Shown here: positions 35,193-44,657 of the stretch, one piece after another
Layout of the letters: every line of letters starts with the position of its first letter
Numbering within the stretch: the first letter of the stretch is position 1
From: Aquimarina rhabdastrellae
GTDB taxonomy: Bacteria; Bacteroidota; Bacteroidia; Flavobacteriales; Flavobacteriaceae
NCBI GenBank assembly: GCA_947387485.1
Contig: CANDNT010000009.1
Coordinates: forward strand, 1 to 64,000
DNA length: 64,000 bases
Direction: 5' to 3'
Notes under the pieces: generated by a model
Database searches by the model: none
The model's input: only the letters and a program-made list of their open reading frames with translations
Told to the model about the DNA's origin: nothing
Position numbers and translations under genes: made by a program

Positions 35193-36053
35193 ATGAAAAA
35201 CAGAAATATATACATTTTAGGTCTTTTCCTTTTTACTTTGATTTACGCTTGTAAACAAAATGATAAAACTCCAGAAGAAAAGGTAAAAGAAGTTAAGACC
35301 AATAATGCTACTACTGAAAAAAGTGAAAAAATAAAAGCGACAGCAACAACAACTAGACATAAGAATGCTTGGAGTTATGAAGGCGAGACTAGCCCAGAGC
35401 ATTGGGCAGAGATAGAAGCTAATGCAACCTGTGATGGTACTCATCAATCGCCTATAAACATCATTGAAGTTGATACAAAAAAAGAAGTTTCTGGTTTAAA
35501 AGAAGAAGATATACACTATAAAGAACTAACAACGATATACAGTGTGACTAATAACGGACACTCCATTCAATATAACTTTAAAGATGACGAAAATTATGTG
35601 TCTTTTAAAGACAAGAATTATGTGTTAAAACAGTTTCATTTCCATTCTCCATCAGAGCATACCATTAATGGGATACGATATCCTTTAGTAATACATATGG
35701 TACATCAAAGCTCAGAAAAAGACTTTGTGGTATTTGCCTTTATGGTTAAAGAAGGAGAAGCGAGCAAACCATTTAGTTTTATAGAAAGTTACTTACCAGT
35801 TAAAGAAGGAGAAACTAAAATAATCGAAAAACCATACGATTTTAATGAAAGTGTAGCATACAACGCAAGTCATTTTTATTACAAAGGATCTTTAACAACA
35901 CCGCCATGTACTGAAACTGTTAACTGGTTTGTTTTTAAAGAACCAATTACAGCTTCTCTGGATCAAGTAAAAGCCTTATCAGAGTTAATGCCAAAAAATA
36001 ATTATAGAAATGAACAACCCCTAAATGATAGAACTGTTCTTTTAAGTAAATAA
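35193..36053 (+). CDS. alpha-class carbonic anhydrase, lipoprotein
   Basis: This 286-residue enzyme interconverts CO2 and bicarbonate with a Zn ion. It has a lipoprotein signal (FTLIYACKQND) and a low-complexity Lys/Thr linker (about 25-55). The alpha-CA domain has HQSPINI, the zinc histidines in QFHFHSPSEH and HMVHQ, and LTTPPCTETVNWFVF. Cysteines in ATCDGTHQSP and PPCTE would form the usual disulfide. It sits on the periplasmic side or the surface. A transporter-like gene follows 13 nt later, so they are co-transcribed. Confidence 0.95.
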   Translation: MKNRNIYILGLFLFTLIYACKQNDKTPEEKVKEVKTNNATTEKSEKIKATATTTRHKNAWSYEGETSPEHWAEIEANATCDGTHQSPINIIEVDTKKEVSGLKEEDIHYKELTTIYSVTNNGHSIQYNFKDDENYVSFKDKNYVLKQFHFHSPSEHTINGIRYPLVIHMVHQSSEKDFVVFAFMVKEGEASKPFSFIESYLPVKEGETKIIEKPYDFNESVAYNASHFYYKGSLTTPPCTETVNWFVFKEPITASLDQVKALSELMPKNNYRNEQPLNDRTVLLSK

Positions 36054-36066
36054 TGTAGACCAAATC

Positions 36067-37101
36067 ATGAAAAAAATTGCCTATAGCTCTTTTGTAATCA
36101 TAGCTATTATAGCAATGTTAATTTATGGAAAGAGTGTGCTCATACAATTTGTTTTTGCATTGTTATTATGGTTTTTAACAAAAAGGATTAGACAAGCAAT
36201 AGAGAGAATTCAGATCATAAAAAAGATGTTCCCAAAATGGTTAAAAAACATCATAGCATTCTTTTTAATATTTATGAGTTTGGGTTTTATTACAGATATT
36301 CTAATCAATAATATTAATGAGTTATCAAGTTCATACTCAGAATATCATAAAAATATAGAACAAATATTAAATAGACTGGGGAGCTTAGCAAAAACAAACT
36401 TGATAGAAACATTAGCAAAAATGCTAAAAAGCATTGATTATGGAAGCTTTTTTAACAGTTTAGCAAATGTGATATCTGGAGCATTAGGCAATGTTTTCAT
36501 GGTGCTTATTTATGCAGTTTTCATTTTTCTAGAAGAACATAATTTTAAAGAAAAATTAAAAAAAATCTTTATAAAAGAAGATAGCTATAACAAGACGAAT
36601 ATCATACTACTAGAAATAGAAACATCTATATCTAATTATATTTTATTAAAAACGGTTGTAAGTCTTATAACAGGAATTCTGAGTTATATCGTATTGGCTA
36701 TAGTGGGAGTAGATGCCCCAGTATTTTGGGCATGTTTGATTTTTATACTCAATTATATACCTACAATAGGATCGTTGATAGCCACTGTTTTTCCTGCGAT
36801 ATTTAGCTTATTACAGTTTGGCGAATTGTGGCCATTTTTGGTAGTGTTATTTGCTGTAGGAGTAATACAAATTGTGGTAGGTAACTTTATAGAACCTAAA
36901 ATAATGGGGAAATCTCTAAATATAAGCCCATTAGTGACAATTTTGGCACTTGCTATTTGGGGTAAAATATGGGGGATAACTGGAATGATATTATGTGTGC
37001 CAATTACGGTAATCATGATCATTACCTTCTCATATTTTAAAAGTACTAAAGCTATAGCAGTAATGCTATCTGAAGAAGGAAAGTTTATAAAGAATAAATA
37101 A
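36067..37101 (+). CDS. AI-2E family transporter (UPF0118/PerM-like)
   Basis: This 344-residue polytopic protein has the AI-2E_transport (PF01594) layout. Two N-terminal helices, an amphipathic cytosolic segment and five to six C-terminal helices are seen, with the motif LNYIPTIGSLIATVFPAIFS and VGNFIEPKIMGKSLNISPLV. Despite the family name, members mediate varied transport, including Na+/H+ exchange. The location 13 nt after carbonic anhydrase suggests a shared role in pH, ion or bicarbonate balance. That link is inference. Confidence 0.9.
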   Translation: MKKIAYSSFVIIAIIAMLIYGKSVLIQFVFALLLWFLTKRIRQAIERIQIIKKMFPKWLKNIIAFFLIFMSLGFITDILINNINELSSSYSEYHKNIEQILNRLGSLAKTNLIETLAKMLKSIDYGSFFNSLANVISGALGNVFMVLIYAVFIFLEEHNFKEKLKKIFIKEDSYNKTNIILLEIETSISNYILLKTVVSLITGILSYIVLAIVGVDAPVFWACLIFILNYIPTIGSLIATVFPAIFSLLQFGELWPFLVVLFAVGVIQIVVGNFIEPKIMGKSLNISPLVTILALAIWGKIWGITGMILCVPITVIMIITFSYFKSTKAIAVMLSEEGKFIKNK

Positions 37102-37168
37102 ATGTGATTAAATAGTTCTGCTATTCTTTAATAATGAGAATGTTGAACACAATTAAAAATAAATAATT

Positions 37169-37561
37169 ATGGAAAAGTCATTTGAAGATTTTTGGGATGG
37201 ATTGAAAAAGAAAGCTCAAAAAGAATGGGAATTAACAGAACAAGAAATTGAGAAAGTAAAAGGAAAAGTAGACAATTTTGAAGAAGTTGTAAAAGAAAAA
37301 TTCGGAACCTCTGTTGAAGAAGCTAGAATAAAAATACGAGAACTATATGATGAATATGATGAGTTAAAATGGGAAGGTAGAGCAGAAACGGTAAAAGGTA
37401 GAGCACAAGAATTTTGGGGAAACATATCAGATAATGATTGGGAGAAAATTAAAGGAAGTAAAACGAGATTTGTAGGGCATTTAAAAGAAAAATTCGGAAA
37501 GTCTCAACAAGAAGCTTTAAAAGAGTTTGATAAATTTTTAAAAAGTATTTCAGATAAATAA
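37169..37561 (+). CDS. CsbD-like stress protein with tandem repeats
   Basis: This 130-residue hydrophilic helical protein is related to CsbD general-stress proteins. It contains two related segments: one at about 26-60 (KVKGKVDNFEEVVKEKFG) and one at about 92-124 (KIKGSKTRFVGHLKEKFG). Both are KxKG followed by a helix and LKEKFG. It lies 67 nt after the transporter. Its composition (Lys, Glu, aromatic residues) is that of intrinsically flexible stress proteins. Confidence 0.8.
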   Translation: MEKSFEDFWDGLKKKAQKEWELTEQEIEKVKGKVDNFEEVVKEKFGTSVEEARIKIRELYDEYDELKWEGRAETVKGRAQEFWGNISDNDWEKIKGSKTRFVGHLKEKFGKSQQEALKEFDKFLKSISDK

Positions 37562-37650
37562 TTTTCTTCTTTTTAAGAACACCTTTTGTTACAAGACTTA
37601 AGACTTAAGGTGTTCTAAATTAGAATAAAAAATTGTAGTGAATACATTCT

Positions 37651-38418
37651 ATGAATAAGTGTATACTATTTTTGGTAGTTGTAGTCTTAGGACTATCATC
37701 TACTTATGGGCAAATAGTTAATATGGAGTCTTTAAGAAGAGCTAGTGATACTTCAAGGTGGTCAGGAAATGCAAGTATCAATTTTAAATTAACTCAAAAT
37801 ACAAACAAGATAATTGAAATGTATTCAAGAATACATTTACAACATGTAAAAAATAAACATACATTTTTGTTTGTAAACGATTATGATTTTAAAGAATCTA
37901 ATGATAATCGATTAATAGATAAAAGCATACAACATTTAAGATATAATTATAAAATAAATCAACGGTGGAGTTGGGAAGCTTTTACACAAGCACAGTCTAA
38001 TGAAGTTTCAAGTATTGAATTAAGATGGTTATTAGGAAGCGGAGTTAGAATGGCTTTAAATCCGGTAAAACAATTGAAGATATATATAGGTACGGCAGCG
38101 ATGTATGAATATGAGCATTTAAAAGAAGAAACAAAAAATCTATACCATAATTATGCACGTAATAGTACATATATGTCATTTAAGTTCTTTCCTAATGACA
38201 AGGTTTCTCTTGTAGGCTCAATATATTATCAACCTAGATTTGATCGTATTAATGATTATAGAATTTCAAGTGATAATGTATTACTGATAAAACTATTCAA
38301 GAATTTAAGCTTTAATACACATTTTACAATTTGGCATGATGCTTTTCCTGCTTTAGGAATAGAAAAAACACAATATAAATTGACAACAGGATTGACATAT
38401 ATTTTTAACAAGTCATAA
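37651..38418 (+). CDS. DUF481-family outer-membrane beta-barrel protein
   Basis: This 255-residue protein has a signal peptide (LGLSSTYGQ). The body alternates short beta strands: INFKLTQNTNK, HTFLFVNDYDF, WSWEAFTQAQSNE and GVRMALNP. This matches the DUF481 (salt-induced outer-membrane protein) layout, and the protein ends in a strand (LTTGLTYIFNKS). It is the last gene after the CsbD-like gene and is followed by a strong terminator. The function of the family is poorly defined; it may form a small barrel. Confidence 0.8.
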   Translation: MNKCILFLVVVVLGLSSTYGQIVNMESLRRASDTSRWSGNASINFKLTQNTNKIIEMYSRIHLQHVKNKHTFLFVNDYDFKESNDNRLIDKSIQHLRYNYKINQRWSWEAFTQAQSNEVSSIELRWLLGSGVRMALNPVKQLKIYIGTAAMYEYEHLKEETKNLYHNYARNSTYMSFKFFPNDKVSLVGSIYYQPRFDRINDYRISSDNVLLIKLFKNLSFNTHFTIWHDAFPALGIEKTQYKLTTGLTYIFNKS

Positions 38419-38496
38419 AAATTAAAGTGATCATTAATAAAAGTTAAGAGTTAGGTACATGGTCATCAATTAATATAGTGTAATCTATATTAATAG

Positions 38497-38528
38497 AAAA
38501 CGAAGCGATAAAAAGCTTCGTTTTTTTT
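38497..38528. terminator. bidirectional terminator between DUF481 and nadB
   Basis: AAAACGAAGC (38497-38506) pairs with GCTTCGTTTT (38515-38524), with eight T on the plus strand. The A run on the other side also suits the end of nadB. Confidence 0.85.
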
Positions 38529-38574
38529 ATGGAGTAAGCTGAACTTCTTTTAAATTAAAAGATTATGGATAAAT

Positions 38575-40131
38575 TCAAATAGCTTTAGAAAAACTAGTTA
38601 ATGATTCGTTATCGGTATTAAAGAACCCTCCTTTATTATGCTTTCGAGCTAGTGATTGTTTTACTATAGCTAAAGAAACATATAGCATATTACGTAATTC
38701 AGCTAAATCTAGGTTGAATTGCGTTTGACTATACATATGATCAATAAGCATGATCCATTGTTCTATTTGTGTTTTTGTGTGTACAAGTTCTGCTGTCGTT
38801 CTTATAATCCCTACAGTACGATGCATTAATTCTTGTAATTGCTGACGATAAGTAGTAATTAAAGTAGAGGATACTTGTTCTTGTCGTAGCGAAATATCAC
38901 TACTTCTTAGTGTTATAGTTACAGTTGAGGTATCTAGGATTGTACTTAAATAAGTAAACGTATTATGAGCATAAACCAATGCTTCTAACAAAGAGTTAGA
39001 TGCTAATCTATTAGCTCCATGTAAACCAGTACGGGTACATTCTCCACAAGCGAACAGGTTTTTAATCGAAGTTTGACCATTTTGATCTACATTAATACCT
39101 CCACAAATATAATGAGCAGCAGGAACTACAGGAATCCAATCGGTAGTGATATCAATGCCTATAGCTAAGCATTTTTCATATATAGTAGGGAAGTGCTTTT
39201 TAAAAGCAAAAAGATCCAAATGTGTACAATCTAAAAAAACATGGGTATGTCCTTCTTTTTTTAATTCGTTATCAATACATCTAGAAACAATATCCCTTGA
39301 AGCAAGTTCTGCTCTGGCATCATAACCCAGCATAAAACGATCACCATTTTGATTTCGTAAATATGCGCCAAAACCTCGTACAGCTTCTGAGATTAAAAAA
39401 GAAGCTCCTTCGCTTTTTTCATGTAAAACAGTAGGATGAAACTGTATAAATTCCATATCGGCTATGGTAGCTTGTGCTCTAATTGCCATAGCAATACCAT
39501 CACCAGTAGCAATGCTAGGATTAGTAGTATGCCCATAAATAGTACCAATACCTCCAGTACAAAGTAAAGTAGCAGATGCTTGAACAGTTATTACAGTATG
39601 ATTGTTTTGATTGATAATGTATGCACCATGACAAATATTAGCTGTAGTAATGAGATCTAAAGCAAAATGTTGTGATAGTGTAGTAATGTTAGAAAGTTGA
39701 TGAATACGATTTAATAAAGCAGTTTCAATTTCGTAACCCGTACAATCTTTATGATGAGCTACTCGGTATTGAGAATGACCACCTTCTTTTCCTAAGTTAA
39801 AATGACCATTAGTATTGGTATCAAAATGAGTACCCCAAGTAACTAGCTCGTTAAAGCGTTTGGGGCCTTCTTTTACAACCATAGTAACTACATCTTGATC
39901 ACAGAGGCCATCACCAGCAATTAAGGTATCTTGTATATGTTGTTCAAAAGAATCTTCTTTTTCATTTAATACGATAGCGATTCCGCCTTGAGCGTATTTT
40001 GTATTAGATTCTTCTTCATTACTTTTGGTAACTATAAGCACTTTTTTTTCAGGAAATTGTTCAGCCATTTTTACAGCAAAAGTCAATCCTGCAATTCCGG
40101 AGCCTATAACAAGATAATCAGTTGTAATCAT
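38575..40131 (-). CDS. nadB: L-aspartate oxidase
   Basis: This 518-residue flavoprotein oxidises L-aspartate to iminoaspartate in de novo NAD synthesis. The FAD-binding motif is DYLVIGSGIAGLTFAVKMAE. Family residues include TKYAQGGIA, the active-site region QFHPTVLH and HYICGGINVDQNG with ECTRTGLHGANRLASNSLLEA. Length is normal. It starts 2 nt after the nadA stop, so the pair is co-transcribed and the product is passed to NadA. Confidence 0.96.
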   Translation of the reverse strand: MITTDYLVIGSGIAGLTFAVKMAEQFPEKKVLIVTKSNEEESNTKYAQGGIAIVLNEKEDSFEQHIQDTLIAGDGLCDQDVVTMVVKEGPKRFNELVTWGTHFDTNTNGHFNLGKEGGHSQYRVAHHKDCTGYEIETALLNRIHQLSNITTLSQHFALDLITTANICHGAYIINQNNHTVITVQASATLLCTGGIGTIYGHTTNPSIATGDGIAMAIRAQATIADMEFIQFHPTVLHEKSEGASFLISEAVRGFGAYLRNQNGDRFMLGYDARAELASRDIVSRCIDNELKKEGHTHVFLDCTHLDLFAFKKHFPTIYEKCLAIGIDITTDWIPVVPAAHYICGGINVDQNGQTSIKNLFACGECTRTGLHGANRLASNSLLEALVYAHNTFTYLSTILDTSTVTITLRSSDISLRQEQVSSTLITTYRQQLQELMHRTVGIIRTTAELVHTKTQIEQWIMLIDHMYSQTQFNLDLAELRNMLYVSLAIVKQSLARKHNKGGFFNTDNESLTSFSKAI

Positions 40132-40133
40132 GA

Positions 40134-41060
40134 TTATGTTGATAACGTTAACATTCGTTCAATAGGTAATAATGCCTTTTTACGTAGCGATGGTGCTACG
40201 GTAATATGAGGTGTTTCATGCAGTAAACAATCGTATAGTTTTTGTAACGTATTTACTTTCATATAACCACATTCACTACAAGCACAAGTATTGTCTTCGA
40301 CTGCTGGTGCAGGAATTAAAGTGGTATTAGGAACTTGCTCTTGCATTTTATGTAAGATACCAGCTTCTGTTGCTACAATATACATTTCATCTGGATATTG
40401 CTTGACATAATTAATCATTCCAGCTGTAGAACCTATATAGTGTGCTAGATTTAAAATATGTGTTTCAGATTCAGGATGTGCTATGATTTTTGCAGTAGGA
40501 TGTTTTTGATATAAAGCAACAAGTTTTTCAAAAGAAAACGCCTCATGTACGACACAACTACCGTCCCATAACACAAGCTCTCGACCAGTTTGTTTCATGA
40601 TATAGCGTCCTAAGTTTTTGTCTGGAGCAAAAATAATAGGTTGACTTTTTGGGATACTATTGATGATATCTAGTGCATTTGAAGATGTACAAACAATATC
40701 TGATAAAGCTTTAATTTCTGCACTACAATTAATGTAGGTCACTACTTTGTGATCTGGATGAGCTGCTACAAAATTTTTAAAAAGATCAGGCGGACAAGAG
40801 TCTGCTAAGGAGCATCCTGCATTGAGATCTGGTAATAATACTTTTTTATGAGGATTTAGGATTTTTGCTGTTTCTGCCATAAAATGTACTCCAGCAAAAA
40901 CGATAACATCTGCATCTGTTTGTGCAGCTTTTTGAGATAACCCTAAACTATCTCCTACATAATCAGCAATATCTTGAATAGCTTCAGTTTGATAATAGTG
41001 AGCTAAAATGATAGCGTTTTTTTCCCTTTTTAACGCTTCAATTTGTTCTGTAAGATTCAT
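40134..41060 (-). CDS. nadA: quinolinate synthase
   Basis: This 308-residue iron-sulfur enzyme condenses iminoaspartate and dihydroxyacetone phosphate to quinolinate. It shows [45 protein letters not shown] and CACSECGYM. Conserved cysteines in these segments would hold the [4Fe-4S] cluster. It is the first gene of the nadA-nadB operon. No NAD-responsive repressor or riboswitch was seen upstream. Confidence 0.96.
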   Translation of the reverse strand: MNLTEQIEALKREKNAIILAHYYQTEAIQDIADYVGDSLGLSQKAAQTDADVIVFAGVHFMAETAKILNPHKKVLLPDLNAGCSLADSCPPDLFKNFVAAHPDHKVVTYINCSAEIKALSDIVCTSSNALDIINSIPKSQPIIFAPDKNLGRYIMKQTGRELVLWDGSCVVHEAFSFEKLVALYQKHPTAKIIAHPESETHILNLAHYIGSTAGMINYVKQYPDEMYIVATEAGILHKMQEQVPNTTLIPAPAVEDNTCACSECGYMKVNTLQKLYDCLLHETPHITVAPSLRKKALLPIERMLTLST

Positions 41061-41216
41061 ATTCTAATTTCAATGGAGTAAAAATAGAATAGCTTAAAGA
41101 GTTTAAAAATGATATTCGTCAGCTAAAAATGTATAATGATTTGATGAAATACTGGCCTATGTAAAGCGTAATTCTGAAAATATTAAATAAAGAAAATCAT
41201 GAGATCGCTATAAACT

Positions 41217-41642
41217 TTAATGAGGAAGTTTGTTTTTTAAAATTCCATAAAGAAAGGTACCTAATATAGCGGCTATAATAACAATTAAAATACTGTAATA
41301 ACCTGCGCCTAGAAGTACAAACATAGGACCAGGACAAGCTCCTACTAATCCCCAACCTAACCCAAAGAGAATACCACCCAACAGATAGCGATAAAGAGAT
41401 ATATCTTTTTTATGAAATTGAATAGGCTTTTTTTGAAATGATTTAATATTAAATTTCTTGATACTATAAATACCTATTATACCTGAAAGAAGAGCTGTAC
41501 TTATAATACCATACATATGGAAAGAGCCAAAAGTGAACATTTCGTAGATGCGGAACCATGAAGCGGCTTCAGATTTATACATAGTGATACCTAAAGCAAT
41601 TCCTATAAAAAGATAACTAAAGAATTTGAGGAGTAGTTTCAT
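41217..41642 (-). CDS. YeeE/YedE-type (DUF6691) sulfur transporter subunit
   Basis: This inner-membrane protein of about 141 residues has four helices and the family motif GLGWGLVGACPGPMFVLLGAG. I start it at ATG 41642 (MKLLLKFFSYLFIG). The longer frame from 41780 overlaps the upstream gene and begins with an aromatic, non-homologous string. YeeE/YedE proteins carry sulfur species such as thiosulfate across the inner membrane through conserved cysteines; here the Cys lies in GACPGP. It forms a two-gene unit with the larger paralog, 14 nt downstream of it. Confidence 0.87.
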   Translation of the reverse strand: MKLLLKFFSYLFIGIALGITMYKSEAASWFRIYEMFTFGSFHMYGIISTALLSGIIGIYSIKKFNIKSFQKKPIQFHKKDISLYRYLLGGILFGLGWGLVGACPGPMFVLLGAGYYSILIVIIAAILGTFLYGILKNKLPH

Positions 41643-41656
41643 ATAAATTACGAGTT

Positions 41657-42211
41657 TTAAAAAAAGAAAGGAAAAAGAAAATGAATCATGATAAGACCAC
41701 CGATAAAAAAACCTATTACAGCTATTAAAGAAGGTATTTGAAGGTCGCTTAAACCAGAAATGGCATGACCAGAAGTACATCCACCTGCATATCGAGCTCC
41801 AAAACCTATGAGCAAGCCTCCTAAACTAAGAATGCTTATTTTTTTTAAAGAAAAATCATGAAGATCAAAAATCGAAGAAGGTAAATAAGTCTCTTCAATA
41901 TTTTTAAATCCTAATTGCTCTAGACGTTGCAGTGTATTATTATTTAATTGCAATGAATCAGTAGCAGACATATAGTTTACAGCTATATAACCACCAATAA
42001 TACTGCCTAATAAGACAAGAAGGTTCCATCGCTGTTTTTTCCAATCAAAGCAAAAGAACTCACATGTTTTATCTGCATTACATAAAGTACATAGCGTTCT
42101 AAGGTTTCCAGAAATCCCAAAGTTTTTTCCTAATAAGATTAATAAAAACATGATAACTGAAATACTAATACCCGAAAAATACCATGGCCAAGGATCAAAT
42201 AAATTAAGCAT
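41657..42211 (-). CDS. YeeE/YedE family sulfur transporter subunit
   Basis: This 184-residue polytopic protein has the YeeE/YedE signature GGLLIGFGARYAGGCTSGHAISG, with the Cys thought to relay sulfur. It also has a soluble Cys-containing loop (LCTLCNADKTCEFFCFDWKK), typical of the two-subunit version in Bacteroidota. It is the first gene of the pair. A GTAAC-N4-GTTAC palindrome lies 48 nt upstream of its start, so it is probably controlled by the Crp/Fnr regulator encoded at 45529. Confidence 0.88.
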   Translation of the reverse strand: MLNLFDPWPWYFSGISISVIMFLLILLGKNFGISGNLRTLCTLCNADKTCEFFCFDWKKQRWNLLVLLGSIIGGYIAVNYMSATDSLQLNNNTLQRLEQLGFKNIEETYLPSSIFDLHDFSLKKISILSLGGLLIGFGARYAGGCTSGHAISGLSDLQIPSLIAVIGFFIGGLIMIHFLFPFFF

Positions 42212-42258
42212 AATGTAATCGTTTGTTACAAAGAACTTAAAGAGAACCCCTGTAGTCA

Positions 42259-42272
42259 GTAACTTGGGTTAC
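42259..42272. promoter_or_regulatory. sulfur-regulon operator, copy 1
   Basis: GTAAC-TTGG-GTTAC is a perfect 5+5 inverted repeat, preceded by GTCA. It lies 48 nt upstream of the YeeE/YedE start codon. Three more copies lie before other genes of the cluster. Confidence 0.75.
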
Positions 42273-42323
42273 TTATCACAGAAAAATTGTTATTAATGTT
42301 CGTACCTTAAAATAGAGAATAAA

Positions 42324-42353
42324 AGAAGCTCGATATCTAATTATCGAGCTTCT
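42324..42353 (-). terminator. terminator of the rhodanese-HMA operon
   Basis: GAAGCTCGAT (42325-42334) pairs with ATCGAGCTTC (42343-42352). Read on the minus strand it ends in TTTTAT. It lies about 50 nt past the HMA gene stop. Confidence 0.82.
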
Positions 42354-42401
42354 CTTTTACAAAATCAATGTATAATTGAGTAAGTAATATTAATAGTACA
42401 G

Positions 42402-42674
42402 TTATATGGCTTTTATTTTTCCGATAGCACAGCTTATGTATGATTTAGCTTTACTACTAAGTGCGTTTTTTTCGTCAATGACAGGGTACCCCATATCTTT
42501 AAGTTTGCTTTTTACCAAAGAAAGATCAATTGATTCTTGATGTTTAAGATGTATAGCTGTATGAGCTAAATCAATCTTTAAAGATGTGATGTCGGTACAT
42601 TGTAATAGTTTTTGAGTAATACTGTTTACACAACCATTACATTTTAGATTATGTATATAAAGTGTAGTTTCCAT
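42402..42674 (-). CDS. heavy-metal-associated (HMA) domain protein
   Basis: This single-domain protein of about 90 residues has a ferredoxin-like HMA fold with the metal motif CNGC in YIHNLKCNGCVNSITQK. I choose ATG 42674 (METTLYIHNLK), because the longer frame overlaps the rhodanese gene and its extra residues are not HMA-like. Such proteins carry Cu(I), or here perhaps sulfur, given the neighbours. It starts 13 nt after the rhodanese stop. Confidence 0.82.
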   Translation of the reverse strand: METTLYIHNLKCNGCVNSITQKLLQCTDITSLKIDLAHTAIHLKHQESIDLSLVKSKLKDMGYPVIDEKNALSSKAKSYISCAIGKIKAI

Positions 42675-42687
42675 ATCATAAAATGAA

Positions 42688-43050
42688 TTAGAATGTATAT
42701 TGTTTTTTCCAAGCATTAAAACCTCCTTTAAGATCATAAATAGTTGTAAATCCTAATTTTACTAATTGTTTGGCTGCTTTATGACTGCGATTTCCAGAGC
42801 GACAATAAAGTAGGACTGGGGTATCTTTATGGAGTTTACTAAAATGAGTTTTAAAAGCTGTAGTATTAAAAAAATTGATTAGTAATGCTCCTTGAATATG
42901 TCCAGATCGATATTCATTAGTAGTTCTTACATCAATAAGATGAATATTAGAATTTGACAATTGCTTTTTGAAATCAAAAGCATTTAATACGTGTATAGCA
43001 GTATTATGAGATGGAGTTTTAGTTTTAAAAAGGGCAGATAAAAAAGACAT
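42688..43050 (-). CDS. rhodanese-like sulfurtransferase
   Basis: This protein of about 120 residues is a single rhodanese domain with the active-site Cys in LLYCRSGNRSHKA and the EYRSGHIQGALLI strand. It starts at ATG 43050 (MSFLSALFKTKTP); a longer frame from 43119 adds a hydrophobic helix that could be a membrane anchor, so this start is a choice. Single-domain rhodaneses accept sulfane sulfur as a persulfide. It leads the rhodanese-HMA unit within the sulfur cluster. Confidence 0.87.
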   Translation of the reverse strand: MSFLSALFKTKTPSHNTAIHVLNAFDFKKQLSNSNIHLIDVRTTNEYRSGHIQGALLINFFNTTAFKTHFSKLHKDTPVLLYCRSGNRSHKAAKQLVKLGFTTIYDLKGGFNAWKKQYTF

Positions 43051-43163
43051 ATTAGAATAAGATTGAGATAAAATTTCACCCTTATGTATTATATAAAATG
43101 TAATGAGGAGTATAAGCACAAGGGCAAAAATTTAAAGCGAATAATTAATTAACGGAGTATTTT

Positions 43164-44564
43164 CTATAAATGAGAAGGACAAACAGGATGTGTAATAGGT
43201 ACATCTGTAGATAAGATAGCATTAAAACCACCAGAGATATCTATCCCGTTATGAATTCCTCTACTTTTAAGTATTGACAAAGCAATCATCGAACGATAAC
43301 CTCCAGCACAATGCACATAAAAAGATTCGTTTGCTGGAAAATCTGATAAATAATTGTTGAGGTAGTGTAATGGCGTATTTATTGCTCCTAAGAGATGTTG
43401 AGAAGTATACTCACTCTTTTTCCTTACATCAAATACAGGTAATGAATTGTTTTTTAATATAGTTGAAGATACGCTAGTGATGGTATCATATTCTTTGGTA
43501 GCTTTTTTCCAAGCATTAAATCCTCCTTTAAGATAACCTAATGTTTGGTCAAAACCAACTCTTGATAAACGTGTAACGGTTTCTTCTTCTTGACCTTCTG
43601 GGGTAATTAATAATAAGGGCTGTTTTACATCGACAATAAGAGCACCAACCCATGTCGCAAAACTACCTTGTAAACCAATAAAAATGGAACGTGGGATATG
43701 TCCTTGGGCAAAATCATCTTGATGACGAACATCGATAATAAGTGCTCCAGTTTCGTTAGCTATAGCTTCAAATTCTTCTGGAGATAAAGGTTTGATAGCT
43801 CGATCCATGATAGTATCTAAACTTTCATAACCATTAATATTCATGAGTACATTCTGAGGAAAATAACCAGGAGGAGGAGTTAAACCATTTAAAAGTTCAT
43901 GAATAAATTCTTCTTTACTCATATCAGCTCTTAATGCATAATTTACTTTTTTTTGATGTCCCAGAGTATCTGTTGTTTCGGTACTCATCATTTTACCACA
44001 AGCAGATCCAGCTCCATGATTAGGGTAAATAATTAAATGATCTGGTAAAGTCATGATTTTGTTACGTAGGGAATCATAAAGATGTCCAGCAAGTTTCTCT
44101 TCGGTAAGATCAGCTACAACATGTTGAGCAAGATCAGGTCTTCCTACATCACCTATAAATAAAGTATCACCAGTAATGATACCATGTTTTTTTCCGTTTT
44201 CATCAATCAGTAAATAGGTTGTACTCTCCATAGTATGACCAGGTGTGTGAATGACTTTGATGGTATAATTACCTATTTTAAACTCTTGATGATCTTCGGC
44301 AATAATAGCATCATAATCAGGTTTAGCATTAGGTCCATATACAATAGAAGCTCCTGTTTTTTTATGTAAATCTAAATGACCACTTACAAAATCGGCATGA
44401 AAATGAGTTTCAAAAACGTATTTAATCTTAGCGTTATCTTCTTGCGCGCGATCTATATAAGGTTGAACTTCTCTTAAAGGATCAACGATAGCAGCTTCAC
44501 CATTGTTTTCGATATAATATGCAGCATGTGCTAAACAACCAGTATATATTTGTTCTATTTTCAT
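43164..44564 (-). CDS. persulfide dioxygenase-rhodanese fusion (CstB-like), copy 1
   Basis: This 466-residue enzyme has an ETHE1-type metallo-beta-lactamase domain (1 to about 250, with H54, H56, D58 and H63 of THFHADFVSGH, then HTPGHTMES). Two rhodanese domains follow. The first (IIDVRHQDDFAQGHIP) lacks its active-site Cys (LLLITPEGQEEE); the second keeps it (FYVHCAGGYRSM). This is the architecture of CstB, which oxidises persulfides to sulfite and thiosulfate. A GTTAC-N4-GTTAC operator lies 58 nt upstream of the start. The near-twin at 53792 has the same layout. Confidence 0.92.
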   Translation of the reverse strand: MKIEQIYTGCLAHAAYYIENNGEAAIVDPLREVQPYIDRAQEDNAKIKYVFETHFHADFVSGHLDLHKKTGASIVYGPNAKPDYDAIIAEDHQEFKIGNYTIKVIHTPGHTMESTTYLLIDENGKKHGIITGDTLFIGDVGRPDLAQHVVADLTEEKLAGHLYDSLRNKIMTLPDHLIIYPNHGAGSACGKMMSTETTDTLGHQKKVNYALRADMSKEEFIHELLNGLTPPPGYFPQNVLMNINGYESLDTIMDRAIKPLSPEEFEAIANETGALIIDVRHQDDFAQGHIPRSIFIGLQGSFATWVGALIVDVKQPLLLITPEGQEEETVTRLSRVGFDQTLGYLKGGFNAWKKATKEYDTITSVSSTILKNNSLPVFDVRKKSEYTSQHLLGAINTPLHYLNNYLSDFPANESFYVHCAGGYRSMIALSILKSRGIHNGIDISGGFNAILSTDVPITHPVCPSHL

Positions 44565-44622
44565 ATCTAATAGTTTTTCAAAAATGATAAGTTAAAAGTA
44601 GTAATATGTGTTTTGTAAGTCA

Positions 44623-44636
44623 GTTACTTAGGTTAC
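44623..44636. promoter_or_regulatory. sulfur-regulon operator, copy 2
   Basis: GTTAC-TTAG-GTTAC differs by one base from the perfect palindrome and shares the flanking GTCA before it and AT after it. It lies 58 nt upstream of the persulfide dioxygenase start codon. Confidence 0.65.
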
Positions 44637-44657
44637 ATAAGTGTAGAAAGAAGCGTA

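Noticed and set aside
41643..41780. Longer start of the YeeE/DUF6691 gene
   Set aside because: It overlaps the upstream YeeE gene in another frame and reads as aromatic nonsense; MKLLLKFF at 41642 is a natural start.
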